Position numbers and translations under genes: made by a program. DNA of 61,268 bases from Candidatus Latescibacterota bacterium (GTDB lineage: Bacteria > Latescibacterota > UBA2968 > UBA8231): assembly GCA_022826515.1 (NCBI GenBank), contig JAJDUT010000030.1, positions 1-61,268 on the forward strand. The letters run 5' to 3'. Below, piece by piece: positions 28,417 to 37,584 of this stretch. Every line of letters starts with the position of its first letter. The first letter of the stretch is position 1. The notes under the pieces were generated by a model. That model saw only the letters and a program-made list of their open reading frames with translations. It made no database searches and was not told the origin of the DNA.

Positions 28417-30699
28417 ATGCCAACCATGCTACAATTCACGGCAGGTCACAAGGACTACAGGCGGCGGATCGCGCTTAGGGTGCTTATCCTGTTTTCAGCC
28501 CTCGGAGCGTTGAGTGCCCAGACACCAGTTGGTGCCCAAATGGAGGTCGTCCAACTAGGGGGTGAGGGCGGATTATCTTGGGCGAGTGGCGGTGGGGAGA
28601 TTCCGGCTCTAGTAATCCTCGACGCGGCGACTGTCGATCAATCCAATGCGCCCGGCGGCGTCATCGACTTTGCTCCCTTTGAGCGCGAGCGTTGGATCTT
28701 TCCGCAGCAGGCCGATACGACGGACAACATATTGATCGGCGTCAATTCCAAGGAGCGCGGTGGCAGCGTCATCACGCCCATCCCCTCCTTCCGCTTTCTC
28801 GAAGCCGACTTTCCGCAGATGTTCGACGACGACGGCAACACCGCTTTAGTGCTGAAATCCTCGGGCACGGGGGGTACCGGGGCCTTTGGCCTACTCATCG
28901 AATTCGATTTGGGGGCCATCTTTGGCGTCAATCGGTTCAAGTTTTTTCCGCGCAACGCCGATCCGGCCTTTCCAGCCCCTGATTTCCAGTCCCAAGACGA
29001 CTTTTTGAAGGGCTATGAAATTTTCGTCAATGACGGCCAACCCGAATCGCGCCGCGAGGGCAGTCTGATCTGGGAAACGGTCGCCTTTGAGGGGCAGAAC
29101 CAAGAAGCGGTGGTAGATGTGCGAATTCCCACCCGCTTCGTGCGCTTTTTGCGGCTCAAATCCCTGACGGCCGCGGACTTTGAGATCGCTGAGTTTCAAG
29201 TGTTCAGCGAGGGGTTTGTGCCGCAGGCCGTGTACATTTCCAATGTATTCGACTTTGGCGACCAAGCGCTTTTGGGCCGTTTGCGCTGGGTTGCAGAGCA
29301 AGTGGGCGACCCAACCCGCTCTAGGGTACAGGTCCGCACCCGCAGTGGGGACGATCCCCAGCCGGTCGAGTTTACCCGAATCGGCAAGCAGTCCTCTGGC
29401 CGAGTTGAGCAGCGGGGCGATACTGTTTTCGATATCCCGATCGACGCGCCTTGGAAGAGAGCCGAAGATGTAGAAGACAGCGAACTCGAGAACTTGGTCG
29501 CCAACGTCCTCGACAACGAAGAGATGGACGGGCGCGAGGCGCTTTTGACCTTTGGCCAATTGCCTTTTGAACAGCGAGCCCAGATCACTCTTGGCCAAGC
29601 GGACTACAACAAGTTAGCGAGCGACCAAAAATCGGTGATTCGCGAAGACCTCGCCAATTGGAGCCCTTGGTCTCCCCCCTATTCGCCCGAGGGCATTGTC
29701 GCCCCAGACCAGCTTCAGGTGCAGGGAGCAGGGACGCTGATCGTATCGCCTAGCCCGCGGCGCTATTTTCAAGTTATGATCGAATTTTTCAATGCCGACG
29801 TCGATGCGGCTACTGGCATCGGCGGAGTGGCTTGGGATGTTTTCCAGCCCGTCTTCGCCGACTCCCTCATCGCCGAGATTTTGCCCCGCACCGCTATTTT
29901 AGGCCAAGCTACCCGCTTCACGTATGGCGTCTTGGTCAAATCCTCTCCCCAGAATGCGGGCTTTGACCGCTTTGAAATCAGCACACCGCTGCGCACCGAG
30001 TCGATTGGCCAAGTGGAAATACGCCGGCCCGATGGCACGGCAGCAACGGCGGATTTTTCCGGCTTGTCTCTGGCGACGCTCCCGGTCGAGCAGAATGGCT
30101 TTAGCGTGGTAGCTGTGCGCGACGACGCCTTGGTCATGGCCTTCCCGCGGATTGAGGAGGATGGAGCACTTTTGACTTTAGAGTTTGAGAATACAGTCCT
30201 GCGCCTAGGAACTCGCTTTGCCGGGCGTGCGCTCAACGCCGACAATGAGGCTTTGGGTCAAGTGGTGTTGGCCGGTAATGCCGCGGATTTGAGTCGAGAG
30301 GGCATGGATGATCCCGACCGCAGAGCCGTGGGTGCCCTCGATCCAGAAAACCTGTTTGTCAATGTGCCAATCACCGACGAATTGCTAGTGAATGTAGCGG
30401 CCGTCCCCAGCGTTTTTACCCCCAATGGCGATGGGGTCAACGAGCGGGCGGCCATTACCTACGATATAACCAATATAGCCCACCCAACTCGGGTGCGGCT
30501 TGGGATCTACGATTTGAGTGGCCGGCTGATCCGCAATCTGTACGAGGGCTTGGATATGAGCGGTCGATTCCCCCGTTTTTGGGACGGGCGCGACGATGAG
30601 AACAACGCGGTCCCCCCAGGACACTACATATTTTCTGTTGCCTTGGATGCGGGGACCGGAGAAGAGCAGCAGGTGGGGGTTGTTGGGGTAGCGTATTGA
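28417..30699 (+). CDS. Large exported protein with FlgD/CHU_C-like C-terminal domain, paralogue 4 of 5
   Basis: A 760-residue secreted protein. A long basic n-region (GHKDYRRRIA) is followed by a hydrophobic signal ending SAQTPVGAQ. A discoidin-like domain (FDDDGNTALVLKS, then LIEFDLGAIFG) precedes the module RTRSGDDPQ...ADYNKLASDQKSVI...WSPWSPPY...SPSPRRYFQV. A cohesin-like beta domain follows. The terminal domain at about 665-760 has VFTPNGDGVNE, FWDGRDDEN and VPPGHYIF, and ends VVGVAY. ATG 28417 or 28426 is the likely start; the frame is open further 5'. The giant paralogue pair follows on the same strand 39 nt after the stop, suggesting an operon. Confidence 0.83.
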   Translation: MPTMLQFTAGHKDYRRRIALRVLILFSALGALSAQTPVGAQMEVVQLGGEGGLSWASGGGEIPALVILDAATVDQSNAPGGVIDFAPFERERWIFPQQADTTDNILIGVNSKERGGSVITPIPSFRFLEADFPQMFDDDGNTALVLKSSGTGGTGAFGLLIEFDLGAIFGVNRFKFFPRNADPAFPAPDFQSQDDFLKGYEIFVNDGQPESRREGSLIWETVAFEGQNQEAVVDVRIPTRFVRFLRLKSLTAADFEIAEFQVFSEGFVPQAVYISNVFDFGDQALLGRLRWVAEQVGDPTRSRVQVRTRSGDDPQPVEFTRIGKQSSGRVEQRGDTVFDIPIDAPWKRAEDVEDSELENLVANVLDNEEMDGREALLTFGQLPFEQRAQITLGQADYNKLASDQKSVIREDLANWSPWSPPYSPEGIVAPDQLQVQGAGTLIVSPSPRRYFQVMIEFFNADVDAATGIGGVAWDVFQPVFADSLIAEILPRTAILGQATRFTYGVLVKSSPQNAGFDRFEISTPLRTESIGQVEIRRPDGTAATADFSGLSLATLPVEQNGFSVVAVRDDALVMAFPRIEEDGALLTLEFENTVLRLGTRFAGRALNADNEALGQVVLAGNAADLSREGMDDPDRRAVGALDPENLFVNVPITDELLVNVAAVPSVFTPNGDGVNERAAITYDITNIAHPTRVRLGIYDLSGRLIRNLYEGLDMSGRFPRFWDGRDDENNAVPPGHYIFSVALDAGTGEEQQVGVVGVAY

Positions 30700-30738
30700 T
30701 ACCGGGCGAGGGAAAACTCCTCGCGATGGATTTTTACC

Positions 30739-33546
30739 ATGCAGAATTGGGAGGGTGTGGCATTGAATGTCCGCGGAGCGATTTTAACGATTGGGCTGGC
30801 ACTGTTAGTCGCGTTCCAAACCGTGCTCCACGCCCAAAACTACGGCACTCGACTAGGGATTCAGCGCGGCGGCGAAGTCAGTTTTGAGCCTCGGGGGCCA
30901 GGCGTGCTCTTTGGAGCCCTCGATCCCGCCGTCCAGAGGTGGTACGTTCCCCAAGAACTCTACTACGAGTTCAGGTGGCGCCAGTGGGAGTACTCCAACT
31001 ACGCCCGCGACCAGTACCAGCGCTATATCAACACCAACTTAGAGGGCGACTACTTCTACGACTTTTTCGGCAACTATATCAACCGCGGCTGGCTGGTGTA
31101 CGACTGGCGCCAAGACCAGCCCCAAGAGCTGGGCAGCGGTATTTTTAAGGGCCGCCAATTCGAGCAGTTCTTCAGTTCGGTGACCGTAAGCGGCGACTCT
31201 AGGGGCCAGTATTCCTACGCCATTACCGTGGGCAACGCGATCCGCACCACCCTTACGCCGATGACCTTTTCCAAGCCGAATTTCAACGGAGTCCAGATCG
31301 ACTTCGCCTCGGACAAATACGCCGCCACTGTGCTGGCCTCGCGGATCAATGATCCGGCGGTGGGCGTGACTATCAATCCTAGACGGCAATCCAATTCGAC
31401 CTCCTTGTTCGGTGGCCGAGCTCTCGCTCAGGTAGGCGACTTTATTACGGTGGGCGGGACTGTGGTCAACGCCCACAACGCCAATACTGCCTTGGACATG
31501 TTTGAAGGCAATCTCCTAGCGGGGAACCTCACCTCGGGCCAGACCAGTACGCCGGTTACGGCCATAGCTATCGTCCTCAGCGATGATAGCCCCGAGGACG
31601 AGGCCGGTGGCGCGGCCCTTTTCAGCCACGATATACGCATCAAGAGCCGCGATTTCGAAACGGGTCTAGAGACGGTCTTGACGTTGGACGAGGTGGTGCG
31701 CGAAGGAGCGGAGTGGCCGACCGTGTTCGGCGGCTTTCCGCGCACTGGCTTTTTGGCCGCCGACGGCACCGAGCGAATCATCCTCAATTACGACTTTACG
31801 GACCCGGCGTATGTGGGGCCGGATTTAACCACCATAGTCGAGGTGGAGTTCGACTATGTGCTAGCTAACGACTTCAAGGTCGAAATGTGGTCTAATCTGC
31901 AGACGGGCACGCGCCCAGTGCCGCCGCCGCCGCTGACCAACCAAGTCATTGAAGAAGCCGAGCCGGTGCTCATCGAGATAAGTCGGGCCTCTGGCAATAT
32001 AAGGGATATATCCAACGCCCAGCGGGTTCTTTTTAACTACGGCTTGCCCTCGGCCAACATGCTCGCCGGATTTACCATTGAGGGCAAGAACGTGTGGGGC
32101 TTTGATTTCTACGGCGAATGGAACAACAACCTGCGCTATTTCCAGTACCCGAATGCCGCCCTGTTCAACGCCAACGAAGGGCACGAGGTCTCTGCGGAGA
32201 GCGGGCAGGCCGCTATCTTCAATTTGTCCAAAGAAGCCTACCCGTTTTTTACTTATGGCGAAGCCTACTCGGTGGATGCCGACTATTCGACCTCGGCTTT
32301 TGTCTCCCTGCCCCAAGGGGACGTTTACTACGACGATCCCATACGCTCGGTTTACGAATTTGTCGCCGACAATGACGACCAAGACCGCCAGCCCGATTGG
32401 GCAAGGGTAGGCTCGCAGGCCAATGACCGGGAGGTGTTCCCCGGCTGGGACGAGAACCTCGATTTCATTTCGGACTTCAACCAGAACGACAACCGCTCAG
32501 TACCCAACTCCATTCCCGACTACGAAGAGCCATTTCTGCGCTATCACGTCGATCGGCCCGAACTGCTCTTTGGCATTGACCTCAACAACAACGGCTGGAT
32601 CGACCGCTTTGAGGACGACGACTTGGCCGACTATCCCTACAAGCCCGACCGGCGCGGGTACAACGTCTTTTTTGGGGTTCACCTCCTCCCCGAGGCGCGC
32701 TTGCTGGTAGGGCGGCTCGACGAGCGCATGCTCTCGGACGATCGGGACAACCAAACCTCGTATGCCATGTTCACTCTCGACAAGGACTACCCTGGTTTGG
32801 GCCGGGTGCGGGTCTTCGATATGCTCAAGCGGGTCGCGGACACCATTCCCGATGACCGGCGGGCACCGCTGCCCTTCCTCGACGCGCCCACGCCACCGCT
32901 GGTAGCGGATATGCTGTTCTTCCCCGATACCTATATCAATACCGCGTGGTTGGGGGTGGACTACACCGCCATTGCCAATTTCGAGATCGTCAACAAACTC
33001 AAATACGAGCACTACAGCCAAGCCCAAGAGGAGGCTCGCGACCTCGACGGCCGGATACTGGCCGGTTCGTCCTCCCTCTTGGGCTTGATCAACAAATTCG
33101 AGTACAAGCTGCACCTAGGTCGCTTCCTCCTACAGCCTAGGCTCAAAAGTGAGTACTTCCGTCAAGACGCCTTTGTGCTAGCCGAAGAAGACTTAAAACA
33201 ATGGACTGGGATTGCCTCGCTTTTGGCCCAAGTGCCTCTACTCAACAGCAGCGTAATTGACTTCGGGGTGGAGTTGGCCCAGTTCAACGAACTGGTACAG
33301 CAGGAAGAGGATATGGTCGGGCAGGGCATCGCCGAAGAGACTGGCGATCTGCGCTCTGCGGTTTTTGCGGTGCAGCTAACCAATAACTCAAACTATTTGG
33401 GCTACAAGCTGACGATGCAACTTGGTCTGCGTATCGGCCGCACCTTCACCGAGTTGGTACAGGAGGTAGAACCCCGGGTCTTCGACAAGCTCACCAAAGG
33501 CCGGACCGAGACCACTAGCTTCATCACCATCTACGCCGGACTGTAA
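30739..33546 (+). CDS. Giant exported protein of unknown family, tandem paralogue 1
   Basis: A 935-residue protein with a signal peptide (hydrophobic stretch ILTIGLALLVAFQTVLHAQ). The body is rich in aromatic, Asp and Asn residues and amphipathic strands. Blocks shared with the next gene include LDPxVQRWYxP, WEYxNYAR, RGWLVYDWRQ, LTPMTF.K..FNG, DFASD, DDSPEDE.GGA, GFDFYGE, DNDD.DRQPDW and a Ca2+-loop-like GIDLNNNGW.(D/E)RFE. The C-terminal third alternates in the way outer-membrane beta-strands do. I recognise no named family; an outer-membrane barrel or surface-layer role is inferred. ATG 30739 is used, but GTG or TTG codons shortly downstream, after GGGAGGG, could be the true start. The next gene begins 2 nt after the stop. 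Confidence 0.8.
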   Translation: MQNWEGVALNVRGAILTIGLALLVAFQTVLHAQNYGTRLGIQRGGEVSFEPRGPGVLFGALDPAVQRWYVPQELYYEFRWRQWEYSNYARDQYQRYINTNLEGDYFYDFFGNYINRGWLVYDWRQDQPQELGSGIFKGRQFEQFFSSVTVSGDSRGQYSYAITVGNAIRTTLTPMTFSKPNFNGVQIDFASDKYAATVLASRINDPAVGVTINPRRQSNSTSLFGGRALAQVGDFITVGGTVVNAHNANTALDMFEGNLLAGNLTSGQTSTPVTAIAIVLSDDSPEDEAGGAALFSHDIRIKSRDFETGLETVLTLDEVVREGAEWPTVFGGFPRTGFLAADGTERIILNYDFTDPAYVGPDLTTIVEVEFDYVLANDFKVEMWSNLQTGTRPVPPPPLTNQVIEEAEPVLIEISRASGNIRDISNAQRVLFNYGLPSANMLAGFTIEGKNVWGFDFYGEWNNNLRYFQYPNAALFNANEGHEVSAESGQAAIFNLSKEAYPFFTYGEAYSVDADYSTSAFVSLPQGDVYYDDPIRSVYEFVADNDDQDRQPDWARVGSQANDREVFPGWDENLDFISDFNQNDNRSVPNSIPDYEEPFLRYHVDRPELLFGIDLNNNGWIDRFEDDDLADYPYKPDRRGYNVFFGVHLLPEARLLVGRLDERMLSDDRDNQTSYAMFTLDKDYPGLGRVRVFDMLKRVADTIPDDRRAPLPFLDAPTPPLVADMLFFPDTYINTAWLGVDYTAIANFEIVNKLKYEHYSQAQEEARDLDGRILAGSSSLLGLINKFEYKLHLGRFLLQPRLKSEYFRQDAFVLAEEDLKQWTGIASLLAQVPLLNSSVIDFGVELAQFNELVQQEEDMVGQGIAEETGDLRSAVFAVQLTNNSNYLGYKLTMQLGLRIGRTFTELVQEVEPRVFDKLTKGRTETTSFITIYAGL

Positions 33547-33548
33547 GG

Positions 33549-36455
33549 ATGAGAGCGCGTTACATCACATTGGCTGTCCTCGCCGGGTTGGGTCTGTGGG
33601 GAGTAGCCGCTGCCCAAGTTGACTATGGGGGGCGTCTAGGGGATCGGGTGGGAGACCGCGTCATTTACCACGTGCCCGGCGTAACTACTTATATGGAGGC
33701 GCTGGACCCGACTGTGCAGCGCTGGTACATACCGGCCCCCCTGTTTGGCGAACTTGGCCGCAATCAGTGGGAGTACACCAATTACGCCCGCCAAGCCCAC
33801 AGGCGCTATATCAACCCCGCGTCAGAGGGAGATCTCTTCTACGATCCTTTCGGGCGCCTCATTACGCGAGGCTGGCTGGTGTACGACTGGCGTCAGACAA
33901 AACCACTGATCGCCGAGAGTTCATCCATCAGGAAAGGTGGCCAGTACAACAACTGGTTTAGCCGCTTGGTCATATCTGGGGACTCCAAGGGCCAGTACCG
34001 CTATTCGGTGATGATCGGAGACGAGATATGGACGACCCTAACGCCGATGACTTTCCGCAAGGCGGGGTTCAACGGGGTAGTAACCGATTTTGCCTCAGAC
34101 CGCTTTCGCGCCACCGGGCTTTTTTCGCGGATCTCGTTTCCGCTCCTGTCGGGGGGCACTGCGCGCTTCCAGTACGCGACTAACCTCACAGCGGGCCGGA
34201 TCGAAGCCGATTTGAGCGATTCTTTTACGTTGGGGATGAACTTCGTCAACAGCCACAACAACACCGGCAGCAACGAGAGCTTCCAGGGGAATGTGTTCAA
34301 GGGTGCCCTGACGGCGGGGCAACTGGCCCAGCGGGTTGACCTGATCTTGGTGCGACTCTCGGACGACTCGCCAGAAGACGGCGAGGGCGGTGCCGTCTTG
34401 GTTAGCGAGGAGATCGAGATTCGCACTACCCTGAGCCGTCAGGAGATGGTTCAGGACCAGCTAGTTCACGTGGAGCGGGATACGGTCGTCCTCAGCAGCA
34501 GTATCGGCTTTAGACCGACCATTGAGGGGGGGAGGCGAGATCGGGGATTTCTAACGGCTGATGGCGCAGACCAGATCGTTTTACAATATCCCTTGGCCCC
34601 TAGGGAAACGGCGGGAGAAGAGGGAACTTTGCGTGCGCTCTTCCAGCAACACCTAGATCTCACCTTATCTGAAGCTGAAGCTGCGATTAGCGCCATTCGA
34701 GACGTGCGCTTTCGCCTCGTGCTAGCCAACGACTATCGCGTCGAGGTTAGTTCCAATAGGCAGACGGACGAATTTAACGTGCCTCAATTTTTACCGGTGG
34801 CGCGGGCCGATGGCAATATCAAGAACCAACTGAACCAGCGCGAGGTCGTCTTCGACTATGGGCTGCCTACGGCCAATCAACTCGTCGGTCTGACGGCCGA
34901 GGTGCGGGATTTTTATGGCTTTGATTTTTACGGAGAAATAAACCTCAATACCCAGTACCGAAAATACCCCAGCATAGGGCGCGATTCCCACCGTGCGATC
35001 AACGGCATCGCGGGGAATCGCCATGAAGTAGGCTGGTTGGTCAATTTGGCCTTCGAGGAGGGTCCTTGGAGCGTTAGGGGCGAGGGATTTGGTATGGAAG
35101 ATGGATACCGCACCAGCGTCCTGACTGTAAATCGAGACGGGGTATCGGACTACGCTCCCGAGGCCGTCAACCTGCACTACGAGTTTGTCGATGACAACGA
35201 CGACAACGACCGACAGCCCGACTGGCTGCGGGTGGGAGAAGGTAGCTATGTCCCCACCGAGCGCCGCAGCGAAATCGAGGTGCGCGGCGTAGCCGACCCG
35301 GCGGTTTTCCCCGGATATGACGAGAATCGCGACTTCATATCGGATTTCAACCAGAATAGCACCATCGATCGAGTGAATTTTTTTCCCGACTACGACGAAC
35401 CGTTTTTGCGCTATGCCGCGGATCGCCCAGAATTTCTCTTCGGCATTGATCTCAACAACAATGGGTGGGTAGAGCGCTTTGAGAACGACCAAGAGCCGGA
35501 CTATCCCTACAAGCGGGACCACTGGGGTTACAACGTCTTCGGCGGGCTTGAGGTGGCACCGGGTATCCAGCTACGGGTGGGTCAGTTGCGGCAAATCCGC
35601 TTGGCGAGCGACCGCCGCAACCTGACTAGCTATGGAATGTTCACCTTGGAGCAGAGCGGGTCGCGGTGGGGTCGTCTGCGGATTTTCGACATGGTTAAGA
35701 AGGCCGAAGACGCGATCGCCGACCATTTGGTCCAGTGGATCATTCCTAGAAGCACATTCGGCGCGGCGTCCGAGTCGGCAGGCAGCAATGTGCCGGTATT
35801 AGATCCCTTGGCTGCGGAGGACACTTGGATCAACACTTTTTACGCCGACTGGGAATACGCTAGCCCGCGTTTGTGGCGGACCCTGCATCGCTTCAAATGG
35901 GAGACCTGGCGGCAGCGCGAATTTTTGCGCGACGCACCGGACGAGGCTGGCGATTCGGGAGGGGCCTTTGACCCGCTAGGCCCTGAGGGGCGCAACGGGC
36001 GACGGACCTCGGGCTTTGTCGGGCTGATCAATAAGATAGAATACGTCTTTTACTGGCGGTCGCTGAGTTTCAGGCCCAAACTCAAGAGCGAATTCCTGCG
36101 CGAGGTGCCCTTTAGCCGAGCATTCGACACGCGGCGTTCTTGGGACGGCATTTTCTTCTTTGTCGGCAGCGTTCCAGTGTTTGAGACCTCTGAGTTCGAG
36201 TTCGGCTTGGAGCAGCGCTCTTTCTTCGACCTCGAAGAAAGGGAAGATGGACTGTCAACCGGGCTTTTCACTGGGGATTTTCGCGGTTCGGTTTTGGCGT
36301 TACAACTAACCAATATCAGCCAATATCTAGGCTACGAGCTAACCACTCAGGTGGGCATCCGCCTCGACCGCCGCTCGATAGAGGTAGTTGACCGGAGCCG
36401 AGAGATCGAAACCTCGGGCTTGAGCTTTCTGTCGATTATCGCCGGCTTAAAGTGA
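33549..36455 (+). CDS. Giant exported protein of unknown family, tandem paralogue 2
   Basis: A 968-residue protein, homologous along its length to the preceding gene and with the same order of conserved blocks. The signal peptide is MRARYITLAVLAGLGLWGVAAA. It carries longer inserts, for example around nt 34470-34680 and 35740-36000. It repeats FDFYGEINLNTQY, DDNDDNDRQPDWLRVG and GIDLNNNGWVERFEND, and ends FLSIIAGLK, close to FITIYAGL of its partner. Function unknown. The 2-nt gap to its neighbour implies translational coupling, so the two may form a heteromeric surface structure. The only SD-like sequence (AAGG) is very close to the ATG, as expected for coupling. Confidence 0.8.
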   Translation: MRARYITLAVLAGLGLWGVAAAQVDYGGRLGDRVGDRVIYHVPGVTTYMEALDPTVQRWYIPAPLFGELGRNQWEYTNYARQAHRRYINPASEGDLFYDPFGRLITRGWLVYDWRQTKPLIAESSSIRKGGQYNNWFSRLVISGDSKGQYRYSVMIGDEIWTTLTPMTFRKAGFNGVVTDFASDRFRATGLFSRISFPLLSGGTARFQYATNLTAGRIEADLSDSFTLGMNFVNSHNNTGSNESFQGNVFKGALTAGQLAQRVDLILVRLSDDSPEDGEGGAVLVSEEIEIRTTLSRQEMVQDQLVHVERDTVVLSSSIGFRPTIEGGRRDRGFLTADGADQIVLQYPLAPRETAGEEGTLRALFQQHLDLTLSEAEAAISAIRDVRFRLVLANDYRVEVSSNRQTDEFNVPQFLPVARADGNIKNQLNQREVVFDYGLPTANQLVGLTAEVRDFYGFDFYGEINLNTQYRKYPSIGRDSHRAINGIAGNRHEVGWLVNLAFEEGPWSVRGEGFGMEDGYRTSVLTVNRDGVSDYAPEAVNLHYEFVDDNDDNDRQPDWLRVGEGSYVPTERRSEIEVRGVADPAVFPGYDENRDFISDFNQNSTIDRVNFFPDYDEPFLRYAADRPEFLFGIDLNNNGWVERFENDQEPDYPYKRDHWGYNVFGGLEVAPGIQLRVGQLRQIRLASDRRNLTSYGMFTLEQSGSRWGRLRIFDMVKKAEDAIADHLVQWIIPRSTFGAASESAGSNVPVLDPLAAEDTWINTFYADWEYASPRLWRTLHRFKWETWRQREFLRDAPDEAGDSGGAFDPLGPEGRNGRRTSGFVGLINKIEYVFYWRSLSFRPKLKSEFLREVPFSRAFDTRRSWDGIFFFVGSVPVFETSEFEFGLEQRSFFDLEEREDGLSTGLFTGDFRGSVLALQLTNISQYLGYELTTQVGIRLDRRSIEVVDRSREIETSGLSFLSIIAGLK

Positions 36456-36462
36456 TTTTTGC

Positions 36463-36490
36463 TTGACCTTATAAGTTGTTTTTGTTAATT
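36463..36490 (+). promoter_or_regulatory. Possible sigma70-type promoter for the CBM9-like gene
   Basis: TTGACC at 36463-36468 and TTAATT at 36485-36490 are separated by 16 bp in an AT-rich stretch just after the upstream stop codon. The -35 matches consensus in 5 of 6 positions, the -10 only in 3 of 6. It is supported mainly by position: an isolated gene with a strong SD and a downstream terminator lies next. Confidence 0.3.
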
Positions 36491-36544
36491 AGAGCGGATA
36501 AATCACGCACCTAGCCTGTCAAACCAAAACCTCACACCTCTAAG

Positions 36545-36551
36545 AAGGAGG
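36545..36551 (+). promoter_or_regulatory. Strong Shine-Dalgarno that decides a TTG start
   Basis: AAGGAGG lies 6 nt before TTG 36558. No ATG or GTG lies at a workable distance, and the encoded MKKVLSVLF is a textbook signal-peptide start, so TTG is the initiation codon. Confidence 0.8.
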
Positions 36552-36557
36552 TTCGCT

Positions 36558-37478
36558 TTGAAGAAAGTTTTATCTGTTTTATTTACCCCGGTGCTTTTGC
36601 TCGGCCTGAGCACTGAAGCCCAAGCCCACGATCCGCCCGATTTTATTGGCGCGGTGTGGCAATGGCCCGAGACGCACCTGCCGGTCTTAGATGCCGATCT
36701 GAGCGAATGGGATATCATTCCCGAGGAATTTTGGATCACCGAGCAGAGCGTCGTACAGAGCACGGCCCGGACGTGGATCTATACCGGCGACCTGGACGTG
36801 TCCTCGATTTCCTTCCGCTGGATTCCCACTTGGAACGAGGAAACCAACCGCATTTATTGGGCCTACGAGCGCTTCGACGACAAGTACCAGTTGGGCAACG
36901 AGTCGGTCGAAACGACCGTAGATGCCGACCACTCGGGCGGCTCCTTCTGGGATCTGGAAGGCCAAACCGATGAAGAGAAGGCACGCCAGCGCGGTCGCCA
37001 TGCCCAAATCAGCCACTATTGGTTCGATAATGGCCAAGCCCGCGAGGGAGAGTGGAACTGGTTTTGGATGACCCAAGCTACTTGGTACGACGCGCCGCCG
37101 TACTCGGACCACGCCTATTGGTTTAGCGGCACGGCTCCCAATTCCTTTGAGGAGATGCGCCAACGGGCCGAATGGTGGAGCGTCTATTGGGACGACTTCA
37201 ACTGGGAAGATCCCAACGGAAGCGTCCTGCACGACTTCGAGCAGGACCAGATCATCGGCCTTACAGGGCACGTCTTCGATACCGATGCCGAGCTCGCCGA
37301 CGACTGTAACTGCCATTCGCGCTGGGCTCTCAGTCCCAATGTCGAGTCCTTCGGCGACGCTGATTTCTTGGCCGACTGGGTGATGCTGGGCGTTGACGAG
37401 TCCGCCTTTGAAGGTATCGCGCCCACAGCCGTTGAAGACAACACTTGGGGCCAGATCAAGGCTTCATTCGGCAAGTAA
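36558..37478 (+). CDS. Exported CBM9/DOMON-like protein
   Basis: A 306-residue secreted protein. The signal peptide MKKVLSVLFTPVLLLGLSTEAQA is followed by a region VLDADLSEWDIIPEEFW, the usual opening of CBM9-like and DOMON-type beta-sandwiches that bind sugars or haem. It is very rich in Trp and Tyr. A DCNCHSRW segment near residue 255 has closely spaced Cys and His that could bind a metal or haem, but it is not a CxxCH site. It has its own strong SD, a TTG start and a downstream intrinsic terminator, so it is a separate and probably well-expressed unit inside the surface-protein island. Ligand unknown. Confidence 0.78.
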   Translation: MKKVLSVLFTPVLLLGLSTEAQAHDPPDFIGAVWQWPETHLPVLDADLSEWDIIPEEFWITEQSVVQSTARTWIYTGDLDVSSISFRWIPTWNEETNRIYWAYERFDDKYQLGNESVETTVDADHSGGSFWDLEGQTDEEKARQRGRHAQISHYWFDNGQAREGEWNWFWMTQATWYDAPPYSDHAYWFSGTAPNSFEEMRQRAEWWSVYWDDFNWEDPNGSVLHDFEQDQIIGLTGHVFDTDAELADDCNCHSRWALSPNVESFGDADFLADWVMLGVDESAFEGIAPTAVEDNTWGQIKASFGK

Positions 37479-37507
37479 GCGGTTCTTGCGCCGCATAAGC
37501 GCCTCAT

Positions 37508-37548
37508 AAAGAAGGGGGGGAATTCTATTCCTCCCCTTCTTTGTATTT
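37508..37548 (+). terminator. Rho-independent terminator after the CBM9-like gene
   Basis: A long stem with arms AAAGAAGGGG and CCCCTTCTTT around an AT-rich loop lies 30 bp after the stop codon and is followed by a T-rich tail (TTGTATTT). The symmetrical A/T flanks mean it could also work on the other strand. Confidence 0.85.
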
Positions 37549-37584
37549 ACTATCTGGATCATCTACCGGAGCAGGAGGTAGATA

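Noticed and set aside
30739..36455. Calling the giant paralogues TonB-dependent receptors
   Set aside because: No plug domain, TonB box or characteristic C-terminal strand was seen; only size and strand-like alternation agree.
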